The notes: generated by a model from the sequence alone, not told the origin. A stretch of 64,000 nucleotides of DNA from Apostichopus japonicus (GCF_037975245.1 NC_092576.1:28259611-28323610); one strand, 5' to 3'. Positions 47,030 through 60,713 are shown, counted from the first letter of the stretch. Numbers and translations are program-made.

Positions 47030-49700
47030 TTTTCTCTTCATTTACAGATAAGTCTTAACTTATAAGGTTGCATGCACTCTGCGTTGACTTTATCACGAGG
47101 TTTTTGACTAGTTGTGTATGCCATCGACGAAGAACTTATGATGATCATCAAAACTCATGTCGTACATGATTTCATTGTAATCGCAACAGGAACAATAAAC
47201 TTAGGCAGACCCTTCGAAACTTTGGAGATATAAACTACACAAACTGTTAGATTATGTTTTTTTCTTTTGTAAAGCACAACCGTTTATATTTAGCTCTTGG
47301 TATCTAGTATCGATATATAGTTAGGAACAATCCATTAACATGAGTCGTTTGTTACTTATCCATTTTCGAAGGCAAAGGGAATATATAAGATGGTGATCGC
47401 GTGTGTGTGGTTTGGTAGGACGTAATACCTAGCCCACCAAATTATCCCGTGATGTGCATTTCATACTGGTAAACGTCAAACATGGTCAAATGTGTGCGTA
47501 AATGCGTTTCGCAAACTATTCCTTACCAATTACGTAATAAGTTAAAACGTCAGACGTCTGAGGCCAAGAGTCATATAACCAAAACAGCACTCATCAAAAT
47601 GACAAATATAGCCAGTAACCTCAAAGTATCGTAGATTATCAAATTATGCAGGTCCCGTACCACAATTAATTGCCCCAGTATAACGTGCACCCTAAATTCG
47701 CCACTTTCCAAGACCGCAAAAGCATAGATAAACGTTTGCAATTCAGGGTCGTAGCCGAGGGGGGGGGGGGGGGCAACTGCTCCTTCCCTTTCAGTGTCGA
47801 AAAACAACCCGTTAAAACCTGTTGTATTTTCGCATGGTATTTTGTCAGTGCTCTTTTGATCTTGAATGCTCGTCAGCTCCGTTAACTCGATTATAATCGT
47901 AGTAACATTCAGACCTACTAATTCAGCTACTTAGTTTGGCAGATGCAATTACCTAAATTTAGCCTATAGCCTATTACAAGCCTATAGTTGGCCACTGCGT
48001 AATAAAATACATATGGCCTACCTAACCGGACTCGATGGAGTGTCACGAACCGTATGCACAACGACGACGACAATGTGCGTTCTCAACCTTTCTCTGATTC
48101 GTCTTTAGTTTATGAAGCTAAGCTAGCAATCCTAAGTGATACGCGCTTCCTATAAATAATTATGAAACTGCTAATACACTGCAATAACGATATTTGTTTT
48201 TATGGCCACTGCACATCTGGCTGTCTTAAAAAATATGAAAGTTTATATTGTCCATCAGTTAAGTTCGTCAAATGTATTAAAGTCCAGACATTGGACAATA
48301 AACAAGAATCATCCTACTGGAAAAATTGTAAAAAAGCACTATGTTTGTTTTTCTGATATAATATGTAAAAGAACTTGAAAAGGAATTCAAACAGGAAACA
48401 AAATCTGCTGATAATATGATATTATATGATCATGATGAAACTGAGAAAACATCGCAACAGATCGCATCTAAGGACCTTCAATTCTTCAAAAATGTCCCCC
48501 CCCCCCTTCTCCTTTCACCTCTCCGCCATATCAATCGCAACATTTGCTCCCCCTTTGCAAAGTCCTGGTTACGTCGATGTTTCAACTGACATGTTCTATA
48601 CCCACCATATGATAACTGTTGTATTGGGCTGTCTCAGCACATTGAATATTTTGACGATGTGACCGCTTACATTTTGAGATGGTACAGTTTAGTATAGTGA
48701 TCCACTAAACTCGGTATCTTCCAGCTTCACCCAGGAACTTCTAAAACCCATTAAAATCACCTTCAATCCTCTCGACGTATTACCCATTGGTAGTTTATTT
48801 TAGTCTGTTTAATATCCGAGCATCGAAAAGAATTATGTATGACTGAAATCATGACTCAAAAGTAACTTTAGTAGGTTGTCCAACTATTTATCGACGGTTA
48901 ACTTTCCAGGCCGATCGACATATTACTGTAGTATGATATATACAGTGTATTAATTCTTGTAAAATGCCAAAGGTTACGAGATTAAAGGAGGTCAAATGAC
49001 AAATTGATCAACATGCTGCGGAAAAGCGTTTAACAATCAAATGCATTTTGGGTATTACGGTATATTTGTAATTATAATACAGACGGACTTCAATTTGTTC
49101 GGTAGGCTATATGTACCTGGGCAAAGGTTGTACCTGTGTGGTTTACGACGTCATATGGTCAGAGGTCAATGGTCAAACAAACTAAAACAGCTTCTTAGCG
49201 CATACTAAAATGACAAACTGGCCAAACCGTATCAAAATTTCAGTACCCGAAGAAGTCCATATTGAATGATGTGTTCGTTTGTGGTAATGATGTCCCATAA
49301 GCTGTGTGTATAGTATCTAATAGGGATGATTAAAGTGGGGGGGGGGATGGGGTGCTCCACACTTCCATAATCAGTCGGAGAATTTTTTGTCAAACTTGAA
49401 AGGTATTTCGTTGCACAACGTTACTTTAATACCTTATTAAAGACCCAATGTATACATTAAATGTGCCTCAGAATGCACTATTTGATCTCTTAACTTTTTT
49501 TAATTTTCTTTTTGGGGTGAAAGCCAACATGGAAAACAAATCCAAAGACCACAAAGCCATCACCTCATTCGTAAAAATTAGTGGATCCGTCTACGCCTTT
49601 TCCACAAATTATCAGGCCTCTATCTAAGTCGGTGAAGGAAAAATTTGGAAGGTGCCTTCTTCCTACCCCAACCACCCTGTGCACCACACTGATGTGAAGA
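47030..49700. other. No gene seen
   Basis: AT-rich, with homopolymer G or C tracts near 47760, 48497 and 49338. Short ORFs only. I recognise none. Confidence 0.4.
49338..49440. repeat. Dispersed G-tract repeat, copy 2
   Basis: A G9 tract then atggggtgctcc, followed by atcagtcggagaatttt, matches the arrangement at 45483-45600. Confidence 0.45.
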
Positions 49701-49719
49701 TGAGTAAGAACATTGTTAC

Positions 49720-49812
49720 CCCTTCTCCTTCTCCTTCTCCTTCTCCTTCTCCTTCTCCTTCTCCTTCTCCTTCTCCTTCTCCTTCTCCTTCTCCTCCTCC
49801 TCCTCATTGCAC

Positions 49813-49848
<36 letters not shown>

Positions 49849-49852
49849 TATC
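49720..49852. repeat. (CTTCTC)n then (CAT)n compound microsatellite
   Basis: About 14 CTTCTC hexamers followed by about 14 CAT triplets. Poly-Pro-Ser, poly-Leu and poly-Arg ORFs here are not genes. Confidence 0.95.
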
Positions 49853-50109
49853 ATCATTTTCATTTTGCCAAAGCCAAAGCCAAAACACGCCGTCAGAAAG
49901 AAGGTGAGCTCCTGTCAAAGATTTCTACTTTAGAACAGGAGTTGTATATTTCCGACACAGCTGTTATTCGCTCACGATTAAAGGAAGCCTAAAATGAACT
50001 ACTATGATTTCATCATTATTTAAGCTTCAGGGGACAATCGTTAGTTCTAGGACTACATCGGTTGGGGAGGGGGGGGGGATATCAAGTATATTTTAGGCAG
50101 TAACAGGTA

Positions 50110-50937
50110 GTTACATCAATGGTATTTTGTCGAAGGAGCAGTCAAGAGGTAATACAACTCTTATTTTGAAAGCTGGAAAGGATCCTACAGGCCTTAAAAC
50201 TTACAGTCCTATCACATTACTGGATACCGATTACAAAAGTGTTGCTCAGACACTTGCGTCACGATTAAAACTCGTTATTCCTAAAGTAATCGGGTTTGGG
50301 CAAAGCGGTTTCATGAAAGGAAAATCCATTGGCGAAATTGTTAGATTTGTTTTAGATCTGATAAATTATACTTCTGAGAAAAATGTACCAGGTTTTCTTT
50401 TAATGGTTGACTTTGAGAAAGCCTTGGACAGAGTGGAGTAGAACTTTATTAACTTACTCTCACTTTCTTTAATTTCGGCAATAGCTTTAAAAAGTGGTTT
50501 AACGTTTTCTATAACAACAGTAATGTTTGTATTTGTAACAATGGTTATACTACAGGCCTCTTTTCAATTAATAGAGGTGTTAGGCAAGGCTGCTCCTTAT
50601 GCCCTTACATTGTTATTCTGTGTGCAGAAATTATAGCTTTAAAAATTAATTTTAATAGCATTCTAAGGGGAAATTATATTGCTGGAAATGAAACAGGATT
50701 GCGTCAATACGCGGATTACACAGTCTTTTTAATTGATCATAACAGACATTCTCTTAAGGAAATTCTTTGTGTTCTTAATAACTTCAAGCTCTCGTACGTC
50801 TGATCGTGCCGTGAATTTGAGAAAGTCTTATATATATGTTTTCGTTGGGTCCTCTTATTCACCGTAGGCTAATGTTCATTAATGATTTCGGTATTAAACT
50901 AACTCAAGATCCATTACATTTCTTAGGCATTGTCTAA
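50110..50937 (+). mobile_element. LINE fragment, reverse transcriptase (plus strand)
   Basis: An open stretch at 50127-50441 reads TTLILKAGKDPTGLKTYSPI, TLLDTDYKSVAQTLASRLK, then GQSGFMKGKSIGE and LLMVDFEKALDRVE, the first half of an L1/Tx1-like reverse transcriptase. Frame breaks follow. RQYADYTVF near 50710 stands where YADD should be, so the catalytic Asp pair is damaged. The fragment ends abruptly at about 50937, against the next LINE. Confidence 0.8.
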
Positions 50938-53820
50938 CGGCGACGATCTATTTCGATTGACAAAAATCACAATTATCAGAAGTGATAACTTTTATTAAAT
51001 GCAAATACTTGTTAGTTGGAATAATCCTATGCAACAGTCTATATTGAAACCATCTAATTTTAACGTCACTCGAACACCGAAAAGGGACAAAACAAGAAAA
51101 AAAAACAATCCTTTTTACTGATATCAATAGTCTGGCACCACTTAATATAGGATTTGTGCTCATAACCTGAGAACTCCAGCAATCTATTGTAAACTGTTTA
51201 GAGAAAAAAGAAGCACTTGCATGCAGAGTATTTATATAACTATTATTAGGAAAAATAACCCTTAAAATTGTATCATTGGATAAACCCTTCCATTTTTCTT
51301 TAATAAAGCTGATAATACCATAATACTCCAACAAATTGGTTGATATGTTATGAACTCTTGAGTAAAATTATCAAAAGTATAAAAAGTACCATAACTAATC
51401 AAATCGCCAATAAAACGTATACCCTTGTCATACCAACGCTTGTAATATACTGGGCTATTTCCAACTTTAAATAAACTGCTATTCCAAATTATCAATCTTA
51501 ATATAGTTAATATCATGGTAAATAGTAAATAGAAAACATCATGAATAAAATTATGGGTAGTTTCAAAAAGGTTCTTCCAAAAAGGATTACAGATTTTTGA
51601 ACTCAATAACTTCAAATAAAAATCCCCATTATCAAAGAAGGATTTAACACTTATATTGTACCTACGTAAAATACAGCAGACAAAACTAGAGCTCTTGCTC
51701 TTCAACAAACGTCCAAACGTAAAGATCGTAAGAGCAATACAATGTTTACAAACATCTATCATTTCCAATCCCCCATCGGGGTATCCTTGTATTAATTATT
51801 ATCGGCTTATATGGTCTGGTTTATTTTTCCACACAAAACGGAAAAAAAACATGGAATGTACTCTTTCAATATACTCTGGACTGGGTAATGGGAGCGTCAT
51901 AATTTAGTAATTAAACCAAGGCAATAATAAAGATTTAACAATGGTAATGCGACCCAGCACTGTAAGATTACGTGTCTCCCACATCCTTAAAATATTAAAC
52001 ACTTTAGTCAGTGCATTATCATAGTTCTTATCAATCATACTACTTAGATTAGTATTAAATACAATCCCCAATAGTGTAAAATCATCACCTTTATTCCAAC
52101 AGATATTATATTTTTATTGAAAGGAAACGAAGACCCTTTCAAACTCCCCAACCCAACAAGAAGAGACTTGCTAGGCTTTATTTTTAGCCCAGACAAAGAA
52201 CCGAAATAATCGAGCTGTTTCATAATACATATTAAAAGATATTTCATCCCCGTGCATGAAAAGGGTTGTTTCATCAGCATACTGAACAAGTTTATAACAG
52301 CTTCCTCCAATATCAATACCCTGGATAAAATTATCATTATTAATAAGAATGCTCAATAATTCTACACTTAAAATAAAGAGATATGGAGACAAAAGGTCTC
52401 CTTGTCTGCAACCACGATCAATAGAAATGAAAAGCCATTTACAAGAACAGAGGAATACATATCACTATAAAAAGTATCAAAAAACCACTGGATAATGGAA
52501 AGACCGAACATAAAAAGGCGGAGTACATTTCCAATGAACCTAATCGAAATACTATCAAAAGCCTTTTCAAAATCAATCCCAAATAAAATCCCTGGCGTTT
52601 GGTCTTCTTCAAGACTAATAATATTGTCATACACTGTACGAATTCTATCACCAATATACCGAACCTTGAGGAAGCCACTTTGGTTCAAAGAAATAATATT
52701 AGGAAGAACTGCCTTCATACGATTTGCAATGCAGGAAGATGCAATTTTATAAGACACATTAAGCAGTGAAATTGGTCTCCAATTCTTCAAACAAAAACGA
52801 GGTTTATCACCCTCTGGAATTAGGTTGATGACACCTTGCCTTTGTGTAACCGATAACGAATTTTCATAGCTGAAATTCAATGACCGTAACAAAAAATGAC
52901 CAAGATCATTCCAGAAAATGTTTAAAAACTCAACAGTAAAACCATCAGAGCCAAGACATTTGTTGTTTTTCATATTTTTTTTTAAAACACAAGTAACTTC
53001 CTCATAAGTCAAAAGACCTTTAAGGTTACTAGACTCATATACTGATAATTTTATAATACTTTGACCAAACTTCTCTTGTAGATCTTCATTTCTTAAAAAA
53101 GCATCCTGAGAACTATATAAATGTTGATAAAAATTAAAAATTTCTCTCTGTATATGATCATGGTCATAAATATCTTGATTATTAATATTTTTCAAGTGAC
53201 TAATGAGTTTACTAACATGGTTTCTTTTTCTTAATTGAGAAAGAATTTTGAAGGTTTCTCTCCTTCTTCAGAACATTTCACACGGGCCCTTACCATACAT
53301 CATTGGAGTCTTTTCTCACGAATAGACTGAAGCTTACGATTTAACTCATCAATATAGTTTCTTGTATCCTCACTTTCATTACAATACGGATGTTTTCGGT
53401 CAATTTCATTTATGAGTTATTTTTCCATGCAATCTTGTACCTTTTTCTTGTATGAAGAGTATGAAATTTATTTCCCTCTAATATTTAAAAGAAGCATCTC
53501 GAAGAACAGCTGATCATTAATAACGCACTGAATATCCTTTCTGGGAATTATATTAATATTCTCTCGAACATACGGAAAACATGCATATTCATCATTAGTT
53601 GTGGCAATTGTGTCTTTAACAATCGTAAAAATAGCAGTCATCTTTCAGTAAAGAGTTTTTAAATTTCCACAATCCTCTTCCTGTTGTGACCTTATTTAAA
53701 TTAAAAAATGTGCTAATTAATGAATGATCAGTCTTATAGCTTGCTGTTAATAATGAATTTGACACTGATAGTATTAAGTAATCCGGATGAAACCAAGAAA
53801 AAAATCTAAGTGGCTCTGTT
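50938..53820 (-). mobile_element. L1/Tx1-like LINE, 5'-truncated, decayed (minus strand)
   Basis: Read on the minus strand, it starts inside the endonuclease C-terminus (FHPDYLILSVSNS, KTDHSLISTFFN, GRGLWKFKNSLL, about 53600-53800). EGEKPSKFFLN follows near 53255, then a long open reverse transcriptase segment (53195-52368) with KNNKCLGSDGFTVEF, NWRPISLLNVSYKIASSC, NQSGFLK and GILFGIDFEKAFDSIS. Next come YADETTLF (YADD changed), the connector region, and CDFCQSK of the C-terminal zinc motif at the very end near 50950. Three or more frame breaks make it inactive. It shares L1-type architecture with the copy at 30.85-33.74 kb but differs clearly in sequence and base composition. Confidence 0.85.
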
Positions 53821-53829
53821 TAACTGGAT

Positions 53830-54765
53830 TTGTTTTGCCGCCAGGTATACCTCCTTTCAATTGGATGTAAAACCCGCCACACATGCATATTCAACACTGT
53901 CTGTATCGCCCTAGGATTATTATTAATACGTAGCATACGTAATACTAATAGTACCAATTGCACTACGTAAAACGATACGGGCTCTCATGCAGTACTCTAC
54001 TATCACCTTTGTATGACAAAATTGTGTTTTTATTAGTTGCGCCACAAGACAAACAGTAACGAAACTCAATCTGTCATTTTTCCATAGAAATCACACTAGC
54101 TCACTATGAAGGACCACCAAAATCGCGAAATTACCGTTCATACCCTCTCTTAAATCATTCAGAATCGTTCATGGGTCCTTCTGGTATGGAGTCATTTCAT
54201 AAATCAAACACTTTGGGAGTGCAGTCATATGGCAATCTAGACACAGTTAAACGTTCATCGATAATAGATTGTTTAGGTGAGGGGGGGGGGTTAAAAGTTC
54301 CCCCTCACATTGAATGTTTTGTTAAAAGTCTGAATTGCACCTGGGTCCGCCGTTAAACAAATGATATGGATGGACCGTGGAAAGTTTTCTTCGATCTATA
54401 CCTACTACCTTTTGGTTAAACACTGTTTTTTTTTCTAATGCAATTGTAAGAAATCCGATGTCAAAAACATTCGAAAGGTTTTATTAAACAAATATATGTG
54501 AGGCGTGGTGTGACATCACGTACATGCCACCCACGGACTCTTTCGGATATGAATATATGTAGAATACTCTCACTTACGCATGAATGTTAATGTAGGTCCT
54601 AACAATATTTTTTATAAAGAAGGGATTTTATATGTGGACGATCTCTTCGACGAGAACGGAGCTCGTCTGTGTTATAAAGCTTTTGCAAATAAATACCAGC
54701 TGAGTGTGATTTCAAGAGAAGTGTGAACTGGAATGAAGCCGACGTACCTCCTTTACTTCAAACAC
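53830..54765. other. No gene seen
   Basis: Intergenic, with a G tract near 54280. No supported feature. Confidence 0.4.
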
Positions 54766-54768
54766 ATA

Positions 54769-54909
54769 GTTAGTACAGTAACTACCGGTGCCACCTGTAA
54801 CACATGTTACTACTGTTCCTGTCCCACAACCGTGCATCAGTAATTACTGATTTATGTTCGTAACACGGTAACTTGTGTTACAGGTGGCAACAGTAGTTAA
54901 TGTACTAGC
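54769..54909. mobile_element. Short MITE with ~42-bp terminal inverted repeats
   Basis: The left arm gttagtacagtaactaccgg and on to gttac (54769-54810) pairs with the right arm (54868-54909) with few mismatches. A TA dinucleotide flanks both ends (54767-54768 and 54910-54911), as expected for a Tc1/mariner-mobilised element. It has no coding capacity. The central 57 bp carry a further small palindrome, cagtaattactg. Confidence 0.7.
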
Positions 54910-54911
54910 TA

Positions 54912-57900
54912 TGAGCATCGGCTGGTGGCACATGAACTATGTTTAAATTGTGATTTTGATTGCTAGTACAATCGGTTCCAGTACAGCAGGACCTGTTAGT
55001 CTTTATGCAACACTGACAGTCTAAATGGAAACTTACTATGGAGAAGCCTCTAGAGAGCATGTTCAGCTATGACTAGTCTAGTATGTGGTGTAATCTCAGA
55101 TTCGATGAGGTGAAGATTCGTCCATCATTATCTTGAATAGTGTTAGTGCTAAACAAGAGGGCCAACCGCCAGTTAAAGCTTAGACATCAAATAGTTTTTT
55201 TAATTTCATGCACCACTTTTCATCTGATAATTGTGAGAATTAAATTACAAAGCAGATCGATTCCATAATTTACATGATTATTCATCAACTAATGTACAGT
55301 GGATAGCCTAACAATGTTTTTGGTAGCTAATGCTCCGAAGAAATATAATAATAATGTTTATCACTTACTTACTGGTCAATAACGAAATTATGTAAACACC
55401 ACATGTGCTCTCCTCACGCTAAAAACTGAGGGCGCTATACAGCCATGTAACCGATTTTTCCTCAAACCCCAAAACAAAGACTAGAACAGCTGTATTTGTA
55501 TACAAACACATGTCATTATAGTTCGTGGTGAAGGTCAACGTTATTTAACATAGATAACATAGATAAGGCAAATAAGTACTGACTGTCATTCTTGTGGTTA
55601 TCCGAAACTGTCCACTTCAATGCCAACGTAGGGAACACATGATATGTAGTTTGTATAGTTCCAACCTAGACTCCATTCAACCAAAACCTGACCTACACGT
55701 ACCCTGTACGCGCATCATGCACATATTACGATTTTTAAATATCACGCTATTGGAAGCCCAAGGTAAAGAAACATACTGAATGAGTTGTGATGGTAAATAG
55801 AATTCCCAAGCATAGATGTGAAGTACTTGCAATAATAAAGATATCACAATAAACAACCGTAAGCAACAATGTAATACTGGAACGTAGCGGAATTGGTATA
55901 CAGTAATACATAAAATGGGGGATAACAAACATTATTGTACCTCTCAAAATCACAGCGCAAACTGGCCAATAATAACTGTGATTGACAAGTTTGTAATCCT
56001 ATATAAGCGGTGAAAAAATACAAGTACTCACAGACTATCACACTCAAAGGTTAGAAAATGAGCAAGATTAATGCTAAATGTTCGCATCTAAACCAAGCGA
56101 TGCTTCTGAATTGAAGAAAAAAAAACTGTAACCAAAACAATTTAACAGATCTGAGTGGTCGCAAAGGAAAAGGTGGCGCTATACTAAAAGTAATATAAAT
56201 CTAATTCAAAATCATAAAAACACAACTAACCACTGCATCCTTCATCAAGAAGAGGAAGAAAAAAAGAATTTCACTAGAACAAAAAACTAGTAAGTAATAA
56301 AACTTATCACTGGTAAGATTGACAAATGTTAGACTTTGTTGATAATGCTTTATAGAGACAAATTAAAAGGAGGAAAACCATATTGAATTCATTTAATTAA
56401 CGTTCTTACTATCTTTGTATGTTATTGACAGCTCATTGCTCTATACACTCATGTAATGTCAGAAGAATATCCAATTGGAAGGAAAGGTGCTTACTACCGA
56501 CTCAAATCAATAGATTTGTTTTTTATTTTTTTTATTTTTTTGTCAGGGGTATCAAATATAATAATAAATGTAAACTATTAATTAATACAGGTATGATAAG
56601 GGTCAACACTGTCAAAATATGTCGTATTTTCAGTAAAATACAGGTGTGACTTTGCATAATCTCCCTCTGACTATTTTATCCGGGGGGATATTATAGTTTA
56701 ATTTAAAACATCCTACCGGATAAAATAATTCCGTCGTATAATATCCTTTACTACTCTGTACATGACATGTCATTAATGTTGTTCGGGTACTCTAAAAGGA
56801 CAAAGTCTAGTTTAGACTTGATAAACTACTTATATACAACACGACATGACATTTCAGATATGATCAATGTGCAAAGCGTGTAGATTTTGCAATGAATTTG
56901 CACAAAACATCAAATAGTGTTAAGCTACGATGGTCGCAATAGTTCTTGTGCATCTACCTCCAAAAGCCGTTGATCTAAATCAAAATCTAGACATAAGAAG
57001 ATAAACAAACACTTAATCCAGACGGTAACTGAATACACAGTCAATTGGTAGACAGTGAGTAGTTGAGCCTCAGTATAACCCATCCATAAGTCAACGAAAG
57101 CTCGCAAGGGTGCCCTGTGGTGATTCATGAAAATTATTTTCGATGAGAGTTAAATTGGTAACCGGGTTCCAGTAATGAACATGAGATCGATAGAATCCAT
57201 TCCTCGTCTCTTACGTTTAGTTTCAAATTGCTAAAAGAAAGAAAGAAAAGAGAAATTGTATCATACGAATGCGGAGGGAAGACAAAGGGACTGTCCAGAC
57301 GTAAACACACGGTCAAAACACCTACCCCATAAAAATAAAACTCGCTACAAAATGCAGACAGTAATGAAACGTGATACCTTAATTGTTATCTTTAGCTGGA
57401 CCTGAGATGTCCAACGCTGTATCGTTTGTATATTATGCTGTGTGTATTGACCGCAGCTGTATGTAATGACTGTACACTAGTGTCTAATTACCGACGGTAG
57501 CAAGCTGTGTGTGTTTAATACTTCTGTTACACCTCATTCGAAACTAGGTCAAATTACCGGCATTAGAAGTTTCTTTTTGCGCGAGTCTTCACACCCTTTA
57601 AGGAATTGTGGAATATTGATTATTACGGGAGGTATCATACTGGATAATCGTCAAAGTTTAGATATTCACACCTACCTCAGAGGTTGTACTACGGAATAAC
57701 ACAGACAAACGTATAAGGTGAAGAAATGAAATGTCAAGGTCCAAAATCAATTATGATGTGGTTAATGACTCAACTAGAGAAGGTATGCAACATATCAAGG
57801 AAAGCTATCTGCATGACGTTTCTAAACCAATATCGAAGACGGGGATGGTAGAGATCTATTGTATATCTTGATAGCAAAAAAAAAATCAACAGCTCAGGTG

Positions 57901-59420
57901 AAATTTCCGTTTTGTAGTGAACAACTCAAAACCTACAAGAATTAGTGACGTATGTAACGTACAATATTTCATCAGGGGGAAATTACATCCCCCACCCCCT
58001 CCCCAGACTGACTTATGTGAGGGTATGAACCTTAAGGTCAGGAGAGAGTGAAGTCGTAAAGGAGGGTTTTAGGGCCTTGGGTAGTTACAACTGATTCACA
58101 TGTTTGATGGAGGTGCATCGTAGAGTGTTCATCATAAGCAAAATATACATTTAGATACCAAATGGTGCTTTGTGAGTGATGCTTAGATTATACATTAGGT
58201 ATAAATCAATACTCTAAATGATTCGTGTAAGCTTGTACGCCACAATCATGGCCTCATTACCAAGAATGAATCTATCACGAATATTCATCGGATGTTGGAT
58301 TTCACATACCTTTGCACTTTTCCATAAAGAAAAGCGACAGCCTTTCCACTTCATAATTGTTTTTTTTTTCAATTATTTCCGAAATCGCAATATCGATGGG
58401 TGGTTTGGTTTCATCTTTTAGTTTTAACGGGAATGTTTCGCTTGTTTGATAAGATTTATGCTTCTCGGTCGTTGAAAAACTTCCAAGAGCAGCAAGCCAG
58501 AAGTTATTGCTATCGTAAATCGGCTGAACCTGAACAAATGAATTAACAACTATTTATTCAATTGATATTTTACGATGAAAACTAAACGTATGTTAAATCC
58601 GTTTTGAACAGAATGTACAGCTTCCCTTCTATCTCATTCTTATCTAGTTATAAGATGTCTGTTTGTACAACATATCAACATAATTTTGATATGCAATAGG
58701 CCATTGGAAGGTTGTACTTCTACATCTCTTTAATGCTTTGGGAGTCAGCCCTCTAAACAAGTGAGGTGTATAAAATAAAGTGGTTGTCAGGACTATACTT
58801 TGTTTAACATAAAGACCATTACATTAAGTCAAATCTTAAGGAGGAACTTGACATATCAATTTGCGTCAATGGAAGAGTCTCATTTCCACTGTCAATTTTA
58901 CAGCTTTCAAATGTATATATTGCCTCATTCTTTATCCCGATTGGTTGAATGGACGGGGCTAGTAAGGCTGTGTATGTATACATGTATGCACATGCACGGG
59001 TATTCAAGGCGAGACGAGCGTGACTATGAATATTCATTTTTGGGCGTTTTTATTGCAAGGGTTTGTAATTGGGTTAAGTCCATATGTGGGAGTGTCAGAA
59101 ATGTAAAAGAAAATGACATCATTGGCTAGTTTACACTATGACGTATTCAGTCAGCTATGTATTATCTCAATCCAGACATTTTCTATTAAACACCGCGTGG
59201 TCTAAAGTTCAACCATGTTGTTCACTGTAGAAAAAAACATGACCTGGTCCCTATGTACAACTTTTATTGTTAATTTTCCCCACCTCAATCAGTAGTGTAC
59301 ACTTGGGTGTACATGAAAATCCATGTATCAAATAATATCAGTCATGTACGACATCAAACGAGCGCTCCAAAGTTCATATTTGTAAATTTTTCGTTTGAAC
59401 GGGATTTGCGTGTGCGGGGG
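54912..59420. other. No gene seen
   Basis: About 4.5 kb of AT-rich sequence with only short ORFs. A small inverted repeat (attttatccgg ... ccggataaaat, about 56676-56738) could form a hairpin. I can support nothing else. Confidence 0.4.
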
Positions 59421-59428
59421 GCGATTTC

Positions 59429-59496
59429 TTTTTTCCCAAACAGGTTCTCAATTGTGTATAAATAGTCGCTCATGATTGGTCGGAAAAGTTACGTCA
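59429..59496 (-). promoter_or_regulatory. Promoter-like module, left copy (CRE-CCAAT-25-mer)
   Basis: Read on the minus strand: a CRE-like tgacgtaa (59489-59496), a CCAAT box (about 59475-59479), a tatttata (59457-59464), then a 25-bp sequence (59429-59453) that recurs inverted at 60751-60775. The CRE overlaps the stop of the ORF at 59489-60028. Confidence 0.35.
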
Positions 59497-60028
59497 TAAC
59501 AATAAAACCCTTCACTTCGAGGTTATCAAAATGTCTGCATCCATTCGTTGCAACGAAGATATACCCGTTCAAAATTACCCGCAGCTTTTCGTAAATATAT
59601 GTAGATGTGTTTGGAATTGGTTTAGACATAATGAGCACACTAGTATTGTATGATCTACTTTGATCGAAGATTTCTGTGAAGGCATTTATCGATAACATCG
59701 CACAGTGAAAGTTTCGTACAGGGGTACATAACACATGCGATATAGGCCTATATGTATTATAACTGTGTACACAGTGCAGTGACGGAAATACATCATACTG
59801 TAGCATGGTGGGCTCATAATTGACGCACTTAAGGATTTGATCAACGATTTCTATCAAGGAAAAATCAAAATCACTCAACTGTATGTGTTTTTCATATGTG
59901 TGGTTCCTCAGAAATGTAATGATCTCAATATATTTATTGTTCTGTGCATATGCAACGTACAATTGAGCAGAACTTGACCACAAAATGTCTGCCGTGTCAA
60001 GTTCTTTCATACCCCTAAATTGACACAT
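59489..60028 (-). CDS. Unidentified 179-aa ORF
   Basis: The longest open frame in the right-hand intergenic region. It starts MCQFRGMKELDTADILWSSS and ends LEVKGFIVMT. Composition is ordinary and mixed, with no low complexity, membrane segment or signal peptide. The stretch LYVAYAQNNKYIEIITFLRN followed by acidic residues is faintly like the start of a TIR or SEFIR domain, but the later motifs do not follow and I do not assign one. A possible splice acceptor (cttcactacag) sits just before its ATG, so it could be a terminal exon. It lies between two outward-facing copies of a promoter-like module. Confidence 0.4.
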   Translation of the reverse strand: MCQFRGMKELDTADILWSSSAQLYVAYAQNNKYIEIITFLRNHTYEKHIQLSDFDFSLIEIVDQILKCVNYEPTMLQYDVFPSLHCVHSYNTYRPISHVLCTPVRNFHCAMLSINAFTEIFDQSRSYNTSVLIMSKPIPNTSTYIYEKLRVILNGYIFVATNGCRHFDNLEVKGFIVMT

Positions 60029-60713
60029 TCGTCGATAAGCTAACTGTAGTGAAGGCTTTAGTATACAGCCATTGACTTTAGATGCTGTTTGCTATACTTG
60101 AGCCTCTAAGCTTAGACAGATCAGGTCCCAGAGAGTAGTGTTGTCCATGATATTGAGGAAATGTTGGTTATTTTTAGGGTGCAAGATTTCCAAATGCCCA
60201 AAAACTGAACGTAGGCTACAAAACCGGGGGGAAGGGTGTTAAAAGCTTAAAAATTCCACAATTTGGTCATCAAATAGCTGAAATGGATTCAAACTCATGA
60301 AATATGTAATTCTGCTTGACTGCAAAAAGTTTAGGTGGCCTGCTCTATCGTTGCTAGTAATAATTGAAGGTGCGTCAATTACGGGGGTGCGTCAATTATG
60401 AAGCCTTGACTATACACTAAACTGTTTTGCGTATATTCATTCAAGGCTGAACTCGCGTCGTGAAGTTGATTTTGGTGTAGGCCTACCCATTCCACGAAAC
60501 GAATTCCGATTTCAATAGAACGGCTGACGAATCTTGGATGGCGTAAACACGAAACCGATAGAATGTAGCGTATGTACCATAAGTAAGGTCAACATGTTAT
60601 CCAAGCATTAAAAGTAAAAGTTAGGGCGTTTGCAGGGAAACCGCGTAACAAGACTTTATTAAGTGTCAGTCTGTAACTCAGTGTATGTCTTCGAACTATC
60701 AAGCGTTTGATGC

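Noticed and set aside
59489-60028. TIR or SEFIR domain in the 179-aa ORF
   Set aside because: Only the first ~30 residues are faintly similar; the later conserved boxes are not seen.
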